From Pseudomonadota bacterium (GTDB lineage: Bacteria; Myxococcota_A; Polyangia; Polyangiales; Polyangiaceae): a DNA stretch of 5,519 bases. Where the stretch lies: NCBI GenBank assembly GCA_023411445.1, contig JAEYOT010000583.1:1-5519 (forward strand). The letters run 5' to 3'. A model generated the notes under the pieces. It made no database searches. It was not told the origin of the DNA and saw only the letters and a list, made by a program, of their open reading frames with translations. Shown one piece after another: positions 5,405 through 5,519 of this stretch. A program made the translations under genes and the position numbers. Numbering within the stretch: the stretch's first letter is position 1; each line of letters starts with the position of its first letter.

Positions 5405-5519
5405 TGTGGCCGAAGCCGACGAAGGTCCCCGCGCACCCGCGCCCGAGCCCGGAGGAGCACCGCGAGCGCGGCTACATGCGTACCGCCGCCAGCGACCACA
5501 CTCAGGCCCTGGTCTGGGC
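5401..5519 (+). CDS. 5' part of an unknown gene, runs off the right edge
   Basis: An open frame of 39 codons starts at ATG 5401 (or the adjacent ATG 5404) and has no stop before the window ends. The ATGATG overlaps the TGA (5402-5404) of the preceding gene, and AAGGGGG (5393-5399) immediately upstream can serve as its ribosome-binding site, so translational coupling is likely. The visible N-terminus is hydrophilic and Pro-rich (MMWPKPTKVPAHPRPSPEEH), then RERGYMRTAASDHTQALVW, with third positions almost all G or C. There is no signal peptide in the visible part. Function cannot be assigned from this fragment; its product is probably made with the 181-aa protein. Confidence 0.65.
   Translation, partial: MMWPKPTKVPAHPRPSPEEHRERGYMRTAASDHTQALVW

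Overview
The window is high-GC DNA (by eye about two thirds G+C) with GC-rich third codon positions, sparse classical Shine-Dalgarno sites and long antisense shadow frames. Together with the gene families this suggests a Myxococcota-type bacterium, perhaps Polyangiales-like. That placement is an impression from style and content; there is no rRNA or marker gene to prove it. The cell must be a diderm, because an Omp85-type outer-membrane barrel and a lipoprotein are encoded.

Left part (1-3880, minus strand). Read in the direction of transcription, the order is a PAP2-type membrane phosphatase (3880-3194), a POTRA-less Omp85/surface-antigen barrel protein (3062-1641) and a 537-residue lipoprotein (1644-31). 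The barrel and lipoprotein genes overlap by ATGA, so they are almost certainly co-translated. The lipoprotein carries an arrangement resembling a protein-kinase or HipA/CotH-like active site: an N-lobe Lys in VKFD, an H-x-D-x-K-x2-N catalytic-loop motif and a DF(S) motif. It sits behind a lipobox, so the predicted kinase-like domain would lie outside the cytoplasm. This pair is the most interesting item in the window. A perfect inverted repeat follows the lipoprotein stop. Three copies of GGCGCATTNGC lie in the gap between the PAP2 and barrel genes and may be an operator.

Middle (3881-4232). A divergent upstream region is followed by a small plus-strand gene (74 codons from a TTG, or 61 from an ATG). 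It is preceded by a six-codon minigene that has the best ribosome-binding site of the region.

Right part (4233-5519). A zinc-ribbon protein gene (minus strand, 4691-4233) converges tail-to-tail on the small gene and diverges from a 181-residue protein of unknown function (4859-5404). The latter has a good Shine-Dalgarno site and a tandem 10-bp repeat in its leader. Its stop overlaps the start of another plus-strand gene that runs off the right edge. No tRNA, rRNA, CRISPR array, insertion sequence or phage gene was seen, and no gene-free stretch exceeds 300 bases.
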